Source: Actinopolyspora lacussalsi subsp. righensis (lineage in GTDB: Bacteria; Actinomycetota; Actinomycetes; Mycobacteriales; Pseudonocardiaceae). Taken from it: a stretch of 64,000 nucleotides of DNA. The stretch lies in assembly GCF_900116555.1 (NCBI RefSeq), contig NZ_FPAT01000014.1, forward strand, positions 1 to 64,000. Direction: 5' to 3'. A model generated the notes under the pieces. That model worked only from the letters and a program-made list of their open reading frames with translations. It had not been told where the DNA came from and searched no databases. Both the position numbers and the translations under genes were made by a program. Below are positions 53,314-62,573 of the stretch, in pieces; within the stretch, counting starts at the first letter, position 1; each line of letters begins with the position of its first letter.

Positions 53314-55281
53314 TCAGGGGCCGCTGTGCGGGGTGGTTTCGGCGAGCATGGGGATGATTCCCCCGGCCAGCACGGCGTTGACCTGTCGGGGGGACAGCCG
53401 GTGGCCGACTCGGTAGTCGGTGCCGCGGGTGGTGTTGTGCAGCGTCAGGGTGTGGTGCTCGGGCAGTTGCCGGTGCAGCTCGTCGAGGTGGAGCACATCA
53501 CCGTGGTCGATGTCGTCGTAGTCGGCCGGGTCGGTGAATTCCAGTGGCAGGATGCCGAAGTTGATCAGGTTCTGCCAGTGGATCCGGGCGAAGGATTTGG
53601 CCACCACCAGCCGTAGTCCCAGGTGGCGGGGTGTGATGGCGGCGTGTTCCCGGGAGGAGCCCTGTCCGTAGTTGTCACCGCCGATCACCGCGTGCGGGTG
53701 GTGGTGTTGGCGGGCCCGCTGGGGGTAGTCGGGGTCGAGTCGGGTGAAGGTGTATTCGGCCAGTGCCGGGACGTTGGAGCGCAGCGGTAGTGCTTGCGCA
53801 CCGGCGGGTGAGATCTCGTCGGTGGAGACGTTGTCGCCGGTTTTGAGTAGCACGGCCGTTTCGAGGTGTTGCGGTGGTGGTGCCAGGTCCGGCAGTGCGG
53901 AGATGTTGGGGCCTTTGACGGGCTGGATGCGCAGCGCCTCGGTTTCCTCGGGCGGTGCCAGCAGCATGGCGGTGTTGACGGAGCTGTGTTCGGGTTCTTC
54001 GACGGTGTCGTCGGTGAGGCCGAGCCGCTCGGCCAGTTCCCGGGGGTCGGTGATGCTGCCGGTCAGCGCGGCGGCGGCGGCGGTTTCCGGTGAGCACAGC
54101 CACACCGAGTCCTCGGGGGTGCCGGAGCGGCCGGGGAAGTTGCGGGGAAACGTTCGTAGCGAGTTCTGTCCCACCGCCGGGGCTTGGCCCATGCCGATGC
54201 AGCCCATGCAGCCGGACTGGTGGATGCGTGCTCCAGCGCCGATCAGGTCGGCGACGGCGCCGGAGCGTGCCAGGTCCTGCAGGATCTCGCGGGAGGTGGG
54301 GTTGATGTCGACGCTGACCGCGTCGCTGGTGGAGCGGCCGCGCAGCATGCGGGCGGGGACGGCGAAGTCGCGCAGCCCCGGGTTGGCCGAGGAGCCGATC
54401 ACGGTTTGGCTCACCTCGCGGCCGGCGACGTCGCTGACCGGGACGACGTTGTCGGGTGCGGAGGGTTGGGCGATCAGCGGCTGCAGGCCGGTCAGGTCGA
54501 TTTCGTCGGTGAGGTCGTAGGTGGCGTCGGGGTCGGCGGCCAGCTCGGTGAAGTCGTGTTCGCGTCCTTCGGCGCGTAGGAACCGCCGCACGGCCTCGTC
54601 GGCGGGGAACACGGTGGTGGTGGCGCCGAGTTCGGCGCCCATGTTGGCGATGACGTGGCGGTCCATGGCCGACAGCTCGGCCATGCCGGGGCCGTGGTAT
54701 TCGATGATGCGGTCGACTCCACCTGTGACGGTGTGTCTGCGCAGCATTTCCAGGATGACGTCCTTGGCCGAGACCCAGGGGGGCAGTTGTCCGGTCAGGC
54801 GCACTCCCCAGATTTCGGGCATGCGCAGGCGCAGGGGTTCGCCGGCGATGGCCAGGGCGACCTCGAGTCCGCCCACCCCGATGGCGAGCATACCCAGTGA
54901 TCCGGCGGCGCAGGTGTGCGAGTCGGAGCCGACCATGGATTTGCCCGGGATGCCGAACCGCTGCATGTGGGTGGGGTGGGACACGCCGTTGCCGGGTTTG
55001 GAGTACCACAGCCCGTAGCGCTGTGCGGCGGTGCGCAGGAATTCGTGGTCCTCGGCGTTTTTCTCGTCGGCCTGCAGCAGGTTGTGGTCGACGTACTGCA
55101 CGCTGACCTCGGTGCGGGCGCGGCGCAGCCCCAGTGACTCGAGTTCCTGCATGACCAGTGTGCCGGTGGCGTCCTGGGTCAGGGTCTGGTCGACCGACAG
55201 CGCCACCTCGTGGCCGGGAGTCATGTGGCCGTCGACGAGGTGTTCGGCGATGAGTTTGTGCGCCAGGGTACGTGCGGGCAC
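53314..55281 (-). CDS. Aconitate hydratase, short (~650-residue) type
   Basis: A 655-residue aconitase. Substrate and [4Fe-4S] elements include [40 protein letters not shown] with two cluster cysteines, and the fused C-terminal swivel domain with [20 protein letters not shown] and [20 protein letters not shown]. Length matches the putative aconitase group TIGR01342 rather than the ~900-residue AcnA usual in actinomycetes, so it may be a second aconitase or act on a related hydroxy-tricarboxylate. GTG 55281 with AGGGGAG seven bases before is preferred. Confidence 0.9.
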   Translation of the reverse strand: MPARTLAHKLIAEHLVDGHMTPGHEVALSVDQTLTQDATGTLVMQELESLGLRRARTEVSVQYVDHNLLQADEKNAEDHEFLRTAAQRYGLWYSKPGNGVSHPTHMQRFGIPGKSMVGSDSHTCAAGSLGMLAIGVGGLEVALAIAGEPLRLRMPEIWGVRLTGQLPPWVSAKDVILEMLRRHTVTGGVDRIIEYHGPGMAELSAMDRHVIANMGAELGATTTVFPADEAVRRFLRAEGREHDFTELAADPDATYDLTDEIDLTGLQPLIAQPSAPDNVVPVSDVAGREVSQTVIGSSANPGLRDFAVPARMLRGRSTSDAVSVDINPTSREILQDLARSGAVADLIGAGARIHQSGCMGCIGMGQAPAVGQNSLRTFPRNFPGRSGTPEDSVWLCSPETAAAAALTGSITDPRELAERLGLTDDTVEEPEHSSVNTAMLLAPPEETEALRIQPVKGPNISALPDLAPPPQHLETAVLLKTGDNVSTDEISPAGAQALPLRSNVPALAEYTFTRLDPDYPQRARQHHHPHAVIGGDNYGQGSSREHAAITPRHLGLRLVVAKSFARIHWQNLINFGILPLEFTDPADYDDIDHGDVLHLDELHRQLPEHHTLTLHNTTRGTDYRVGHRLSPRQVNAVLAGGIIPMLAETTPHSGP

Positions 55282-55444
55282 GGCGGGACTCCCCTTTCGT
55301 GATCGTGTGCTCACCGGGTGCCGGTGCCCTGGTTGGGGCTCGGCCCGGGTGGGCCGTGTTCGGGTTACCCGCCGTGGTTGGTGTTGAAACGATCAGCCGG
55401 GCAGCACGCGGCGCGGTCGGGGATGTTCACCGCCGGTGGGTGCG

Positions 55445-56443
55445 TCAGTGTGGGGTCGCGGGCTCCAGCGGCAGGGTGGCTACGGCGCGGCTGGTCAGGC
55501 TGCCGAGGTAGAGCGTGCCCTGGTACTGGCGCACTCCGGTGACCATCCCGAAGTCGCCCACCGGCGCGGCGAGTTCGTGCACCACTCGCCCGTGGGTGTC
55601 GACGGCCAGCAGCCACAGCGTTTCGGCGGGCTGTGGTTGCAGCGGTTGCGGTAGTGCGGCGGCCAGGCGCAGCAGCGCCGGGGCGTGGGTGTGGGCGGTG
55701 TCGAGCAGGCGGCTGCGTGCCGCGGCCTGGGTCACCCAGATCAGCCCGTCGGTGCCGGTGGAGATGTTGTCGGGGAAACCGGCCATCGCCGACAGCATCG
55801 TGTCGCTGCTGCCCGCGCGAGGCCCGGTCAGCATCACGCGGCGCAGCCGGTAGGCGCCGGTTTCGGCCACCACCACGCTCGTCTCGTCGGGGGTCAGTGC
55901 CACCCCGTTGGCGAACTGCAGCCCGTCGAGCAGCACCTCGGCGGGCCCGTCCGGCGGTAGGCGCCACAACCGGCCGGTGCCGGAGTGTTCCATGAGGTCG
56001 TGCCGCCACCGGGACAGTGGGAATCGGCGGGAGGAGTCGCTGAAGTACACGGTGCCGTCGGTGGCCACGGCGGCGTTGTTGCACAGTGCCGGCCGTCCCG
56101 GACCGCCGCCGGCGAGCAGGGTGTGGACGTGGCCGTGCCGCGGGTCGATTCGCAGCAGCCCGCGTTCGGCGTCGCAGACCAGCAGTGCCCCGTCGGGCAG
56201 CGTTTCGATGCCCAGCGGACGGCCGCCGGTGTCGGCCAGCACCCGCAGCTGCCGCCCGTCCTGGTCGAGGGCGAGCAGGCGGCCGTCGTCGACGCCGGTG
56301 ATGATCCGGTCGTGTTCGTCGAGCACGACGTCTTCGGGGCCGAGTCCGTTGACCGGCAGCAGGTGCGGGACGGCGAGTCGTCGTGGTTGGGTGCGGCGGG
56401 CTCGGGGTGGGCGCCACCCACGGGGGCGGATCCCGGTGGTCAT
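55445..56443 (-). CDS. SMP-30/strictosidine-synthase-like beta-propeller protein
   Basis: A 332-residue six-bladed propeller of the gluconolactonase/strictosidine synthase group. Landmarks are LGPEDVVLDEHDRIITGVDD, LCNNAAVATDGTVYFSDSS, FANGVALTPDETSVVVAETG and AGFPDNISTGTDGLIWV, which supply the metal-site Glu, Asn and Asp. Members hydrolyse lactones or esters; the substrate is unknown. It lies between aconitase and the SAM hydrolase in the same orientation. Confidence 0.88.
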   Translation of the reverse strand: MTTGIRPRGWRPPRARRTQPRRLAVPHLLPVNGLGPEDVVLDEHDRIITGVDDGRLLALDQDGRQLRVLADTGGRPLGIETLPDGALLVCDAERGLLRIDPRHGHVHTLLAGGGPGRPALCNNAAVATDGTVYFSDSSRRFPLSRWRHDLMEHSGTGRLWRLPPDGPAEVLLDGLQFANGVALTPDETSVVVAETGAYRLRRVMLTGPRAGSSDTMLSAMAGFPDNISTGTDGLIWVTQAAARSRLLDTAHTHAPALLRLAAALPQPLQPQPAETLWLLAVDTHGRVVHELAAPVGDFGMVTGVRQYQGTLYLGSLTSRAVATLPLEPATPH

Positions 56444-56533
56444 GGTCGGCTCCTGGTGTGTGGGCGGCGGTGTGGGGACAACGAGAGCGCTGCCGCCGGG
56501 TGACGCGGCGGTGTCGCGGCGGGTCCGTGGTGG

Positions 56534-57358
56534 TTATGTGTCCTGGTCGGCGGGTGTGATGTCGAGGAGCTGGTCGCGGTCGACGTCGAGGTGGGCGGCG
56601 GCCGAGGCGGTGTTGACGGCCACGGCCAGGTGTCCGGCCGAGTCGGCCAGGACCAGGCAGTCGCCTTCGGCGACGTCGCCGAAGGTGCGGCCGTACCGGG
56701 CGGTGAATCGGCCTGTGGGGGTGGTGATCAGCAGCGGGTCGCCGTGGTGCCAGGGTGCCCGCGTCGCGGGCAGCGCCAGCTGCAGGTTGCCGAAGTGGTC
56801 GATGGTGATCACCTGTGCCCGCACGTTGCGGCCGTGGCTGCTGGAGTGGGGTGTGGGGGCTGGCACGAGTTGTTCGGGGGAGAGTGCGGGTCCCGCTGTG
56901 CGGATGTCGGCGCCCAGCGCGGCGGCCGCGGCCACGGGGGCGAAGACGTCGCGCCCGTGGAAGGTGGCCGAGACGTCGGGCAGCCACCAGTCCGGTTCGG
57001 CCAGTTCCACGGCGGTGGTGATCCCGCCGAGCCGGTCGGCCGGGGCGAGCAGCACACCGTTGTCCGGCCCGACGAGCAGGCTGCCGGAGGTGGTTTCCAG
57101 TGCGATGCCGCGCCGGGCGGTTCCCACACCGGGGTCGACGACGACCAGGTGCACCGCGGTGGGCAGGTAGGGCACGGTCTGGGTCAGCACCGCCGAGGCG
57201 GCGGTGATCGCCTGTGGGGGAATGTGGTGGCTGATGTCGATGACCGACGCGCCGGGGGCGTGGCGGGCCAGCACTCCTCGGCAGGCGGCGACGAACCCGT
57301 CGGCGGTGCCGTAGTCGGTGGTAAACGAGATCCACGGGTAGCGCGGTTGATCGTTCAT
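56534..57358 (-). CDS. SAM hydrolase (DUF62, SAM hydroxide adenosyltransferase)
   Basis: A 274-residue member of the superfamily that includes fluorinase and chlorinase. It begins FTTDYGTADGFVAACRGVL with the nucleoside-binding Asp. The hydrolase triad is complete: Asp75 and Arg82 in DPGVGTARR, and His134 in FHGRD, with the same spacing as the known archaeal SAM hydrolase. Halogenases lack this triad and carry an extra loop absent here. The reaction is therefore SAM plus water to adenosine and methionine. Its ATG overlaps the stop of the ClpA-type gene by four bases (ATGA), so the two are translationally coupled. Confidence 0.92.
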   Translation of the reverse strand: MNDQPRYPWISFTTDYGTADGFVAACRGVLARHAPGASVIDISHHIPPQAITAASAVLTQTVPYLPTAVHLVVVDPGVGTARRGIALETTSGSLLVGPDNGVLLAPADRLGGITTAVELAEPDWWLPDVSATFHGRDVFAPVAAAAALGADIRTAGPALSPEQLVPAPTPHSSSHGRNVRAQVITIDHFGNLQLALPATRAPWHHGDPLLITTPTGRFTARYGRTFGDVAEGDCLVLADSAGHLAVAVNTASAAAHLDVDRDQLLDITPADQDT

Positions 57359-59787
57359 GGCTCCATCGTGGCACCGTCGCCGCCGGCCGGGGTGGTGACC
57401 GGTGTGCTCGCTCGGTCGGGCTCGGTGGGGCGGTCGCCGTCGGTGTGCCGCTGCGCCCCGGCCAGCCGCACGGTCAGTGTTTCCTGTTCGTCGAGGTCGA
57501 CGTGCACGGTCTTGCCCTCCGGGGCGGGGTGTTCGGTCAGCAGGGTGGCGATGCGGTTGTGCAGTTCCCGTTCGATGACCCGTCGCAGCTGCCGCGCCCC
57601 GAACTCGCGGTGTTCGCCGCGGTGCACGAGCCATGCCACGGCGGGCTCGGTGATCTCCAGCCGCATCCCCCGGGTGCGCAGCCGCTGCCGGGTGTGCTCC
57701 AGCAACGACTCGGCGATGTCGACCAGCGCGTCGGTGGTCAGCGGCTGGAACGGCACGATCTCGTCGATGCGGTTGACGAACTCCGGCCGCAGTCGCGTGC
57801 TCAGCGCGGCGACGGGGTCGAACGGGGGCTGGTCGGGCTCGGCGGCGAGCAGTGCCTGCTCGGCTCCGATGTTGGAGGTCATGATCACCACGGTGTTGCT
57901 GAAGTTCACGGTGGTGCCGTTGGAGTCGGTGAGTCTGCCCGCGTCGAGTACCTGCAGCAGCGTGTTGAGGATGTCGGGGTGGGCTTTTTCGATCTCGTCG
58001 AGCAGCAGCACGCTGTAGGGGTGGGTGCGGATGCTGTTGGTGAGTTGGCCGGGTTCGTCGTGGCCGAGATAGCCGGGTGGGGCGCCGATCAGGCGGGACA
58101 CACTGTGTTTTTCCTGGAATTCGCCCATGTCGAACCGCACTGTGCGGTCGCTGTCGGAAAACAGCGCGGCCGCCAGCGCTCGCGCCAGTTCCGTTTTGCC
58201 CACCCCGGTGGGGCCGGTGAACGCGAAGCTGCACAACGGGCGGTCCGGGTCGGACAGGCCGGTGCGGGCACGGCGGATGGCGTCGGCGACGGTGCGGGTG
58301 GCCTGTGGCTGGCCGATGACGCGTTCGGACAGTCGGGTGTCGAGTTCGCGGAGTTTGCCGCGTTCGGTGGTGCCGAGTTCGGTCAGTGGCAGGCCGGTGC
58401 GTTCGGCGACGACTTCGGTGACGGTGTCGGTTCCCAGCAGTGGCCTGGTGGCGGTGCCAGTGGGCTCGCGGTCGTGCCGTAGTCGCAGGCGGGCGCAGGC
58501 CTGGTCGAGCACGTCGACGGCCTTGTCGGGCAGGAAACGGTCGGGGATGTGGCGCTCGGCCAGCGCGGCGGCGTGCCGCAGCGCCCGTTCGTCGATGCGG
58601 ATGTGGTGGTGCTGCTGGTAGCGCTGCCGCAGGCCCCGCAGGATCGCGGTGGTCTCGGCCACCGTGGGTTCGGGCACCGTGACGGGGTGGAACCGTCGTT
58701 CCAGGGCCGGGTCCTTTTCGATGTGCCTGCGGTATTCCTCGGTGGTGGTGGCGCCGATCAGGGGGAGTTCGCCACGTGCCAGGGCGGGTTTGACCACGGT
58801 GGCCGCGTCCAGCGCGCCGTCACCGGAGCCGGTGCCGATCAGCGCGTGGATCTCGTCGACGAACACGATCAGGTCCTGCCGGTGTTCGGTGACTTCACGG
58901 AGCAGTTCCCGCAGTCGTCGTTCGAAGTCACCGCGGTGTTGCGCGCCCGCGACGAGGCCGGTGACGTCGAGGGAGACGAGTCGACGGCCCGCCAGCAGCG
59001 GCGGTGCGGTGTTGGTGCTGATGCGGTGGGCCAGCCCTTCCACGATGGCGGTTTTGCCCACCCCGGCTTCCCCCAGCAGCACGGGGCTGTTCTTACCGCG
59101 CCGTGCCAGCACCTCCACGATCTGGTCGATCTGGTGGTCTCGTCCTGTCACGGGGTCGATGTCGCCCGCGGCGGCGCGGGCGGTGATGTCCACACTGAAC
59201 TCGTCCAGCCACGGCGTGGCGGGGTGCGTGGTGTCGTGGTGGTTCTGCTCGGTGTGCTCGGCGGGGCCGGCGCGGTGGTGCTCGCCCTGTTCGATCGCCC
59301 GTGCCAGTGCTCGCCCCGCCGCGGAGTCGGCGTCGGTGGCCACACCCAGCAGCAGGTGCCGCGTCCCGAGCTGGGCGGCGCCCTCGTGCCGTGCCTGCCG
59401 GTAGGAACCCAGCAGGGCGTGCCGTGCGGCGCTGGTCAGCCAGGGGCGCGGGTCGGCCGAGCCGCCGGTGGCCTCGTGCGCCCCGGCCAGGGTGCGCAGG
59501 CTGCGGGCCAGCCGGTCCACGGCCACCCCGGTCTCGCGCAGCATCGAGGCGGTGGGGCCGGTCTGGGTCAGTGCCCACAGCAGGTGGGTGTCGTCGAGGG
59601 CGGTGTGTCCCCAGTCGCGGGCGGCGTGCACGGCTGTGGACAGCACCGTGCGGGCCTGCTCGTCGAGCACCCCGGCCTGCCCGCGGTGGGTGGTGTCGCT
59701 GCCGGTGTCATCGCCGCGGGCGCGCAGCAGTTCGTCGAGCAGCGACTCGACACCCGGTGATGGTTCGAAGGCCCGGCCGCTACTCAC
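57355..59787 (-). CDS. ClpA/ClpC-type AAA+ unfoldase without middle domain
   Basis: An 810-residue two-ring-domain Clp ATPase. The N-terminal repeat domain covers ~40-165; AAA-1 has Walker A GEAGVGKT (239-246) and VDEIHAL; AAA-2 has GPTGVGKT (525-532), LLDEIEKAHPDILN and sensor-2 near FGARQLRRVIE. Only ~60 residues link the two AAA domains, so no ClpB/ClpC middle domain exists. After TSNIGAEQALL the loop that carries the ClpP-docking IGF/LGF motif in ClpA/ClpC is short and without that tripeptide. It may act as a disaggregase or unfoldase without ClpP. Coupled to the SAM hydrolase gene. Confidence 0.9.
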   Translation of the reverse strand: MSSGRAFEPSPGVESLLDELLRARGDDTGSDTTHRGQAGVLDEQARTVLSTAVHAARDWGHTALDDTHLLWALTQTGPTASMLRETGVAVDRLARSLRTLAGAHEATGGSADPRPWLTSAARHALLGSYRQARHEGAAQLGTRHLLLGVATDADSAAGRALARAIEQGEHHRAGPAEHTEQNHHDTTHPATPWLDEFSVDITARAAAGDIDPVTGRDHQIDQIVEVLARRGKNSPVLLGEAGVGKTAIVEGLAHRISTNTAPPLLAGRRLVSLDVTGLVAGAQHRGDFERRLRELLREVTEHRQDLIVFVDEIHALIGTGSGDGALDAATVVKPALARGELPLIGATTTEEYRRHIEKDPALERRFHPVTVPEPTVAETTAILRGLRQRYQQHHHIRIDERALRHAAALAERHIPDRFLPDKAVDVLDQACARLRLRHDREPTGTATRPLLGTDTVTEVVAERTGLPLTELGTTERGKLRELDTRLSERVIGQPQATRTVADAIRRARTGLSDPDRPLCSFAFTGPTGVGKTELARALAAALFSDSDRTVRFDMGEFQEKHSVSRLIGAPPGYLGHDEPGQLTNSIRTHPYSVLLLDEIEKAHPDILNTLLQVLDAGRLTDSNGTTVNFSNTVVIMTSNIGAEQALLAAEPDQPPFDPVAALSTRLRPEFVNRIDEIVPFQPLTTDALVDIAESLLEHTRQRLRTRGMRLEITEPAVAWLVHRGEHREFGARQLRRVIERELHNRIATLLTEHPAPEGKTVHVDLDEQETLTVRLAGAQRHTDGDRPTEPDRASTPVTTPAGGDGATMEP

Positions 59788-59885
59788 GTCGCACTCCCGA
59801 TCGGCGTGGCTGGTCGTGGTGTGCTCCCACGGTGATCACGTTGTCCATCCTGGCCAATACCGATGTGGCGGTGTGCGGGTGGTGC

Positions 59886-60551
59886 CTATCCCGGCACGCC
59901 GTGGCCCAGCAGCCGGTGCAGCTCGTCGTCGGTGACCGGCCGGAAGTCGCGGTACCACTGCCCCACCGCGGAGAACGCGGCCGGAGTGCTGGGGCACACC
60001 AGCAGGTCGACCTCGCCGGACAGCGCCGCCACGGCTTCGGGGGATCCGACCGGCACGGCCAGCACGACGCGGGCAGGCTCGTCCTGGTGGACTCGCCGTA
60101 TCGCGGCGCGGGCGGTGGCGCCGGTGGCCAGCCCGTCGTCGACGACGATCACGTCCCGGCCGGACAGTTCCACCGGCGCCTCGTGCTGGTAGGCCCGCTC
60201 CTGCCTGCGGGCCTCGGCCCGTTGCTGTTCGCACTGGGTGCTGAGCTGTTCGGCGTCGAGCCCGAAGGCCCGCAGCAGCCGCTGGTCGTAGGTGGGCGGG
60301 CCCTGCGCGGCCACCGCACCCAACGCCAGTTCCGGCTGGCCGGGTGCGCCGATCTTGCGGGCCACGCAGGCCCGCACCGGGGCGTGCAGCGCCGCGGCCA
60401 CTTCCGCGGCCACCGGAACCCCGCCGCGGGCCAGCCCCAGCACCACCGGCTCGACCAGCCGGTGCTGGGCCAGTTGCCCGGCCAGGACACGCCCCGCGTG
60501 GGCGCGGTCGGTGTAGACCGTGTCGTTGTCGAAGGCATCGCGGTTGCCCAT
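59886..60551 (-). CDS. Phosphoribosyltransferase-domain protein
   Basis: A 221-residue type I PRTase-fold protein with VLGLARGGVPVAAEVAAAL and the PRPP loop VIVVDDGLATGATARAAI. Such proteins, related to MSMEG-type dormancy PRTases, have an unknown base or regulatory role. ATG 60551 has AAGGAGG at ideal spacing; the open frame upstream is Arg-rich and unsupported. It lies 98 bases upstream of the ClpA-type gene and may be in the same transcript. Confidence 0.85.
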   Translation of the reverse strand: MGNRDAFDNDTVYTDRAHAGRVLAGQLAQHRLVEPVVLGLARGGVPVAAEVAAALHAPVRACVARKIGAPGQPELALGAVAAQGPPTYDQRLLRAFGLDAEQLSTQCEQQRAEARRQERAYQHEAPVELSGRDVIVVDDGLATGATARAAIRRVHQDEPARVVLAVPVGSPEAVAALSGEVDLLVCPSTPAAFSAVGQWYRDFRPVTDDELHRLLGHGVPG

Positions 60552-60672
60552 GGTCGGCCTCCTTCGGGCCGCGGTGCGGGTGCGGCGCCGTCGACGTCCC
60601 GGGGTCCCTGGTGCCAGGGTGCCCACCTCGGTGTGCGGGGAAAACCCGCCTGCCACGGTGCGGGCGGGGTTG

Positions 60673-62403
60673 TCAGTCCCGGAAGGCCCCGACACGCAGG
60701 GTGCGCAGCCGGTTGAGCGCGGCGGCGAGTTCGAAACGACGCGGCACGGCGAAGTCGCCGACGTAGCGGTCGTCGACGGCGTGGATGCCGCGTTTGGCGA
60801 CTTCGGCGTCGTAGGCGTCGAGCACCTCGTGCACGGTGCGGCTGCCGTCGAGCATGCCGGAGCGGGCGCAGGTGACCAGCGCCAGGCCGATGCCGGTGAC
60901 CTGGCTGGGGTCGACCAGCTGCTCCACGGCCCGCAGTTCCACGGTGGACTGTCCCAGGGTCAACGCGTCGGTGCCGCGCGAACGCACTTTCGGCCGGTCG
61001 GTCTCGACCGACTTGGGGTCGGGCACGCGGGCGCGGGTGTCGGGAAACGTCTCGGCTTCCCGGTGCCGCCCGGTGGGGGTGGTGGCCAGGGCGCGGGCTC
61101 GGTCGGTGACCTCGTAGCAGCGGTAGGAGTCCAGCATCAGCACCCGGTCGGCGACGTCCATGTAGTCACCGGAGCCACCCATGACCATCACGGTGGACAC
61201 GCCGTGCCGCTGGTGCAGCGGGCGGATGAGGTCCAGGAACGGTGTCAACGGTTCGGAGTCCTTGGCCACCAGTTCCTGCATCCGCGCGTCGCGGATCATC
61301 AGGTTGGTCGCGGCGGTGTCCTCGTCCAGCAGCAGCGCGTTCGACCCGGCTTCGACCGCTTCGACGATCGAGGCTGCCTGCGAGGTCGAGCCCGAGGCGT
61401 TGTCGGTGGAGAAGTCGCTGGTGTCCGAGCCGGTGGGCAGGTGGCTGACGAAGGGGCTGACGTCGACGCGGTGCACGCGCCTGCCGTCCTCGGCGCGGAC
61501 CTTGACGGTGTCGGGGGTGCACACCACCAGTTCCCGGCCGTCGCCGGGAACATGGTCGTAGATGCCGTGTTCCAGGGCGCGCAGCAGGGTGGACTTGCCG
61601 TGGAAACCACCGCCGACGATCAGGCTGATGCCTTCGGGGATGCCCATGCCGGACACGCGCCCCCGGTTGGGCAGGTCGAACTCCACCCGCAGCGATTCCG
61701 GGGAGGAGAAGGGCACTGCCTGCTGCAGCGGGCGGTCGTCGATGCCGCTGCGGCGGGGAAGCACCGCGCCGTCGGCGACGAAGGCCACCAGGTTGTGCGG
61801 GGCGAGTTCGCGCCGCAGCGCGTCGGTGTCCTCGATGGAGTCGACGAACTCACGCACCCGGGACTGGTCGGCGGTGTGCCACCGCAGCGCGGCCTCGACG
61901 GTGTCGGGCAGATCACGGCACAGCGCCTGCTCGGCCTGCTTGCCGTCGATGCTGCGTCCGCGTCCGGGCATGTCGATGCCCAGCCGCAGGATCACGGTGC
62001 CGTCGACGATCTGGCAGGCGCTACGGTCGAGGACCTGTTGCCTGCCCGCGTCGACGCTGAGTTTGCTGTCTTTGAGTCGGCGGTGCACCGCCCGCACCAG
62101 CACCCCGGCGAGGCCGCGGGCTCGTGCCGGGTTGGACCACAGGTCGGGGGGAAACCCGGCGTGTTCGGGGGTGACGCGGACTTCGCAGCGGCTGGCCGGG
62201 GCGTAGGGGTCGGGCTGGACCCGCTGTATCTGCAGCGTGAACCCGTCGAAGGACCAGGTGCCGGTCAGCGACTTGTAGCGCCCGTAGCTGGCGCCGTGCA
62301 TCGACCTGAGTTGGTCGCGTAGCCCCTGGGCGGTGCGATTGGTCGGTTCGGCCGATTGACCACGCCCACTCGGTCCACGATTGTTACTCGCTCGTTGTGC
62401 CAT
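60673..62403 (-). CDS. ABC-class predicted ATPase (PF09818)
   Basis: A 576-residue P-loop protein of the unusual ABC-class ATPase family of unknown function. It has LIVGGGFHGKSTLLRALEHG (Walker A), ANLLLDEDTAA-type Walker B (NALLLDEDTAATNLMIRDAR), and the family-specific VDVSPFVSHLPTGSDTSDFS. The C-terminal region YVGDFAVPRRFELAAALNRL is also family-typical. It has no membrane segments. ATG 62403 is used, though no clear ribosome site is seen. Confidence 0.88.
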   Translation of the reverse strand: MAQRASNNRGPSGRGQSAEPTNRTAQGLRDQLRSMHGASYGRYKSLTGTWSFDGFTLQIQRVQPDPYAPASRCEVRVTPEHAGFPPDLWSNPARARGLAGVLVRAVHRRLKDSKLSVDAGRQQVLDRSACQIVDGTVILRLGIDMPGRGRSIDGKQAEQALCRDLPDTVEAALRWHTADQSRVREFVDSIEDTDALRRELAPHNLVAFVADGAVLPRRSGIDDRPLQQAVPFSSPESLRVEFDLPNRGRVSGMGIPEGISLIVGGGFHGKSTLLRALEHGIYDHVPGDGRELVVCTPDTVKVRAEDGRRVHRVDVSPFVSHLPTGSDTSDFSTDNASGSTSQAASIVEAVEAGSNALLLDEDTAATNLMIRDARMQELVAKDSEPLTPFLDLIRPLHQRHGVSTVMVMGGSGDYMDVADRVLMLDSYRCYEVTDRARALATTPTGRHREAETFPDTRARVPDPKSVETDRPKVRSRGTDALTLGQSTVELRAVEQLVDPSQVTGIGLALVTCARSGMLDGSRTVHEVLDAYDAEVAKRGIHAVDDRYVGDFAVPRRFELAAALNRLRTLRVGAFRD

Positions 62404-62573
62404 CCCCCGATGGGTACCCGAGCCGTCGGTGAATATCCAATCGAGTTCTCCCCGGCGCGTGTGACAGGGCCTGACGGGGCGCTTTCGGTAGCCTCCCAGC
62501 CGGGTCACGGCGACACGGTGCGTGTTTGAACGCGCGGTCGTCACCACCCGAATCATCGAGGAGGATCACCGTC

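Noticed and set aside
56534-57358. DUF62 gene as the halogenase supplying the 3-9.8 kb island
   Set aside because: It has the complete hydrolase triad (Asp75, Arg82, His134), lacks the halogenase loop and lies 47 kb away in a different operon.
56534-58234. Longer reading of the SAM hydrolase with an Arg/Gln-rich N-terminal extension
   Set aside because: The extension is a shadow of the ClpA-type gene on the same strand; the ATG at 57358 overlaps the Clp stop and begins the conserved sequence.
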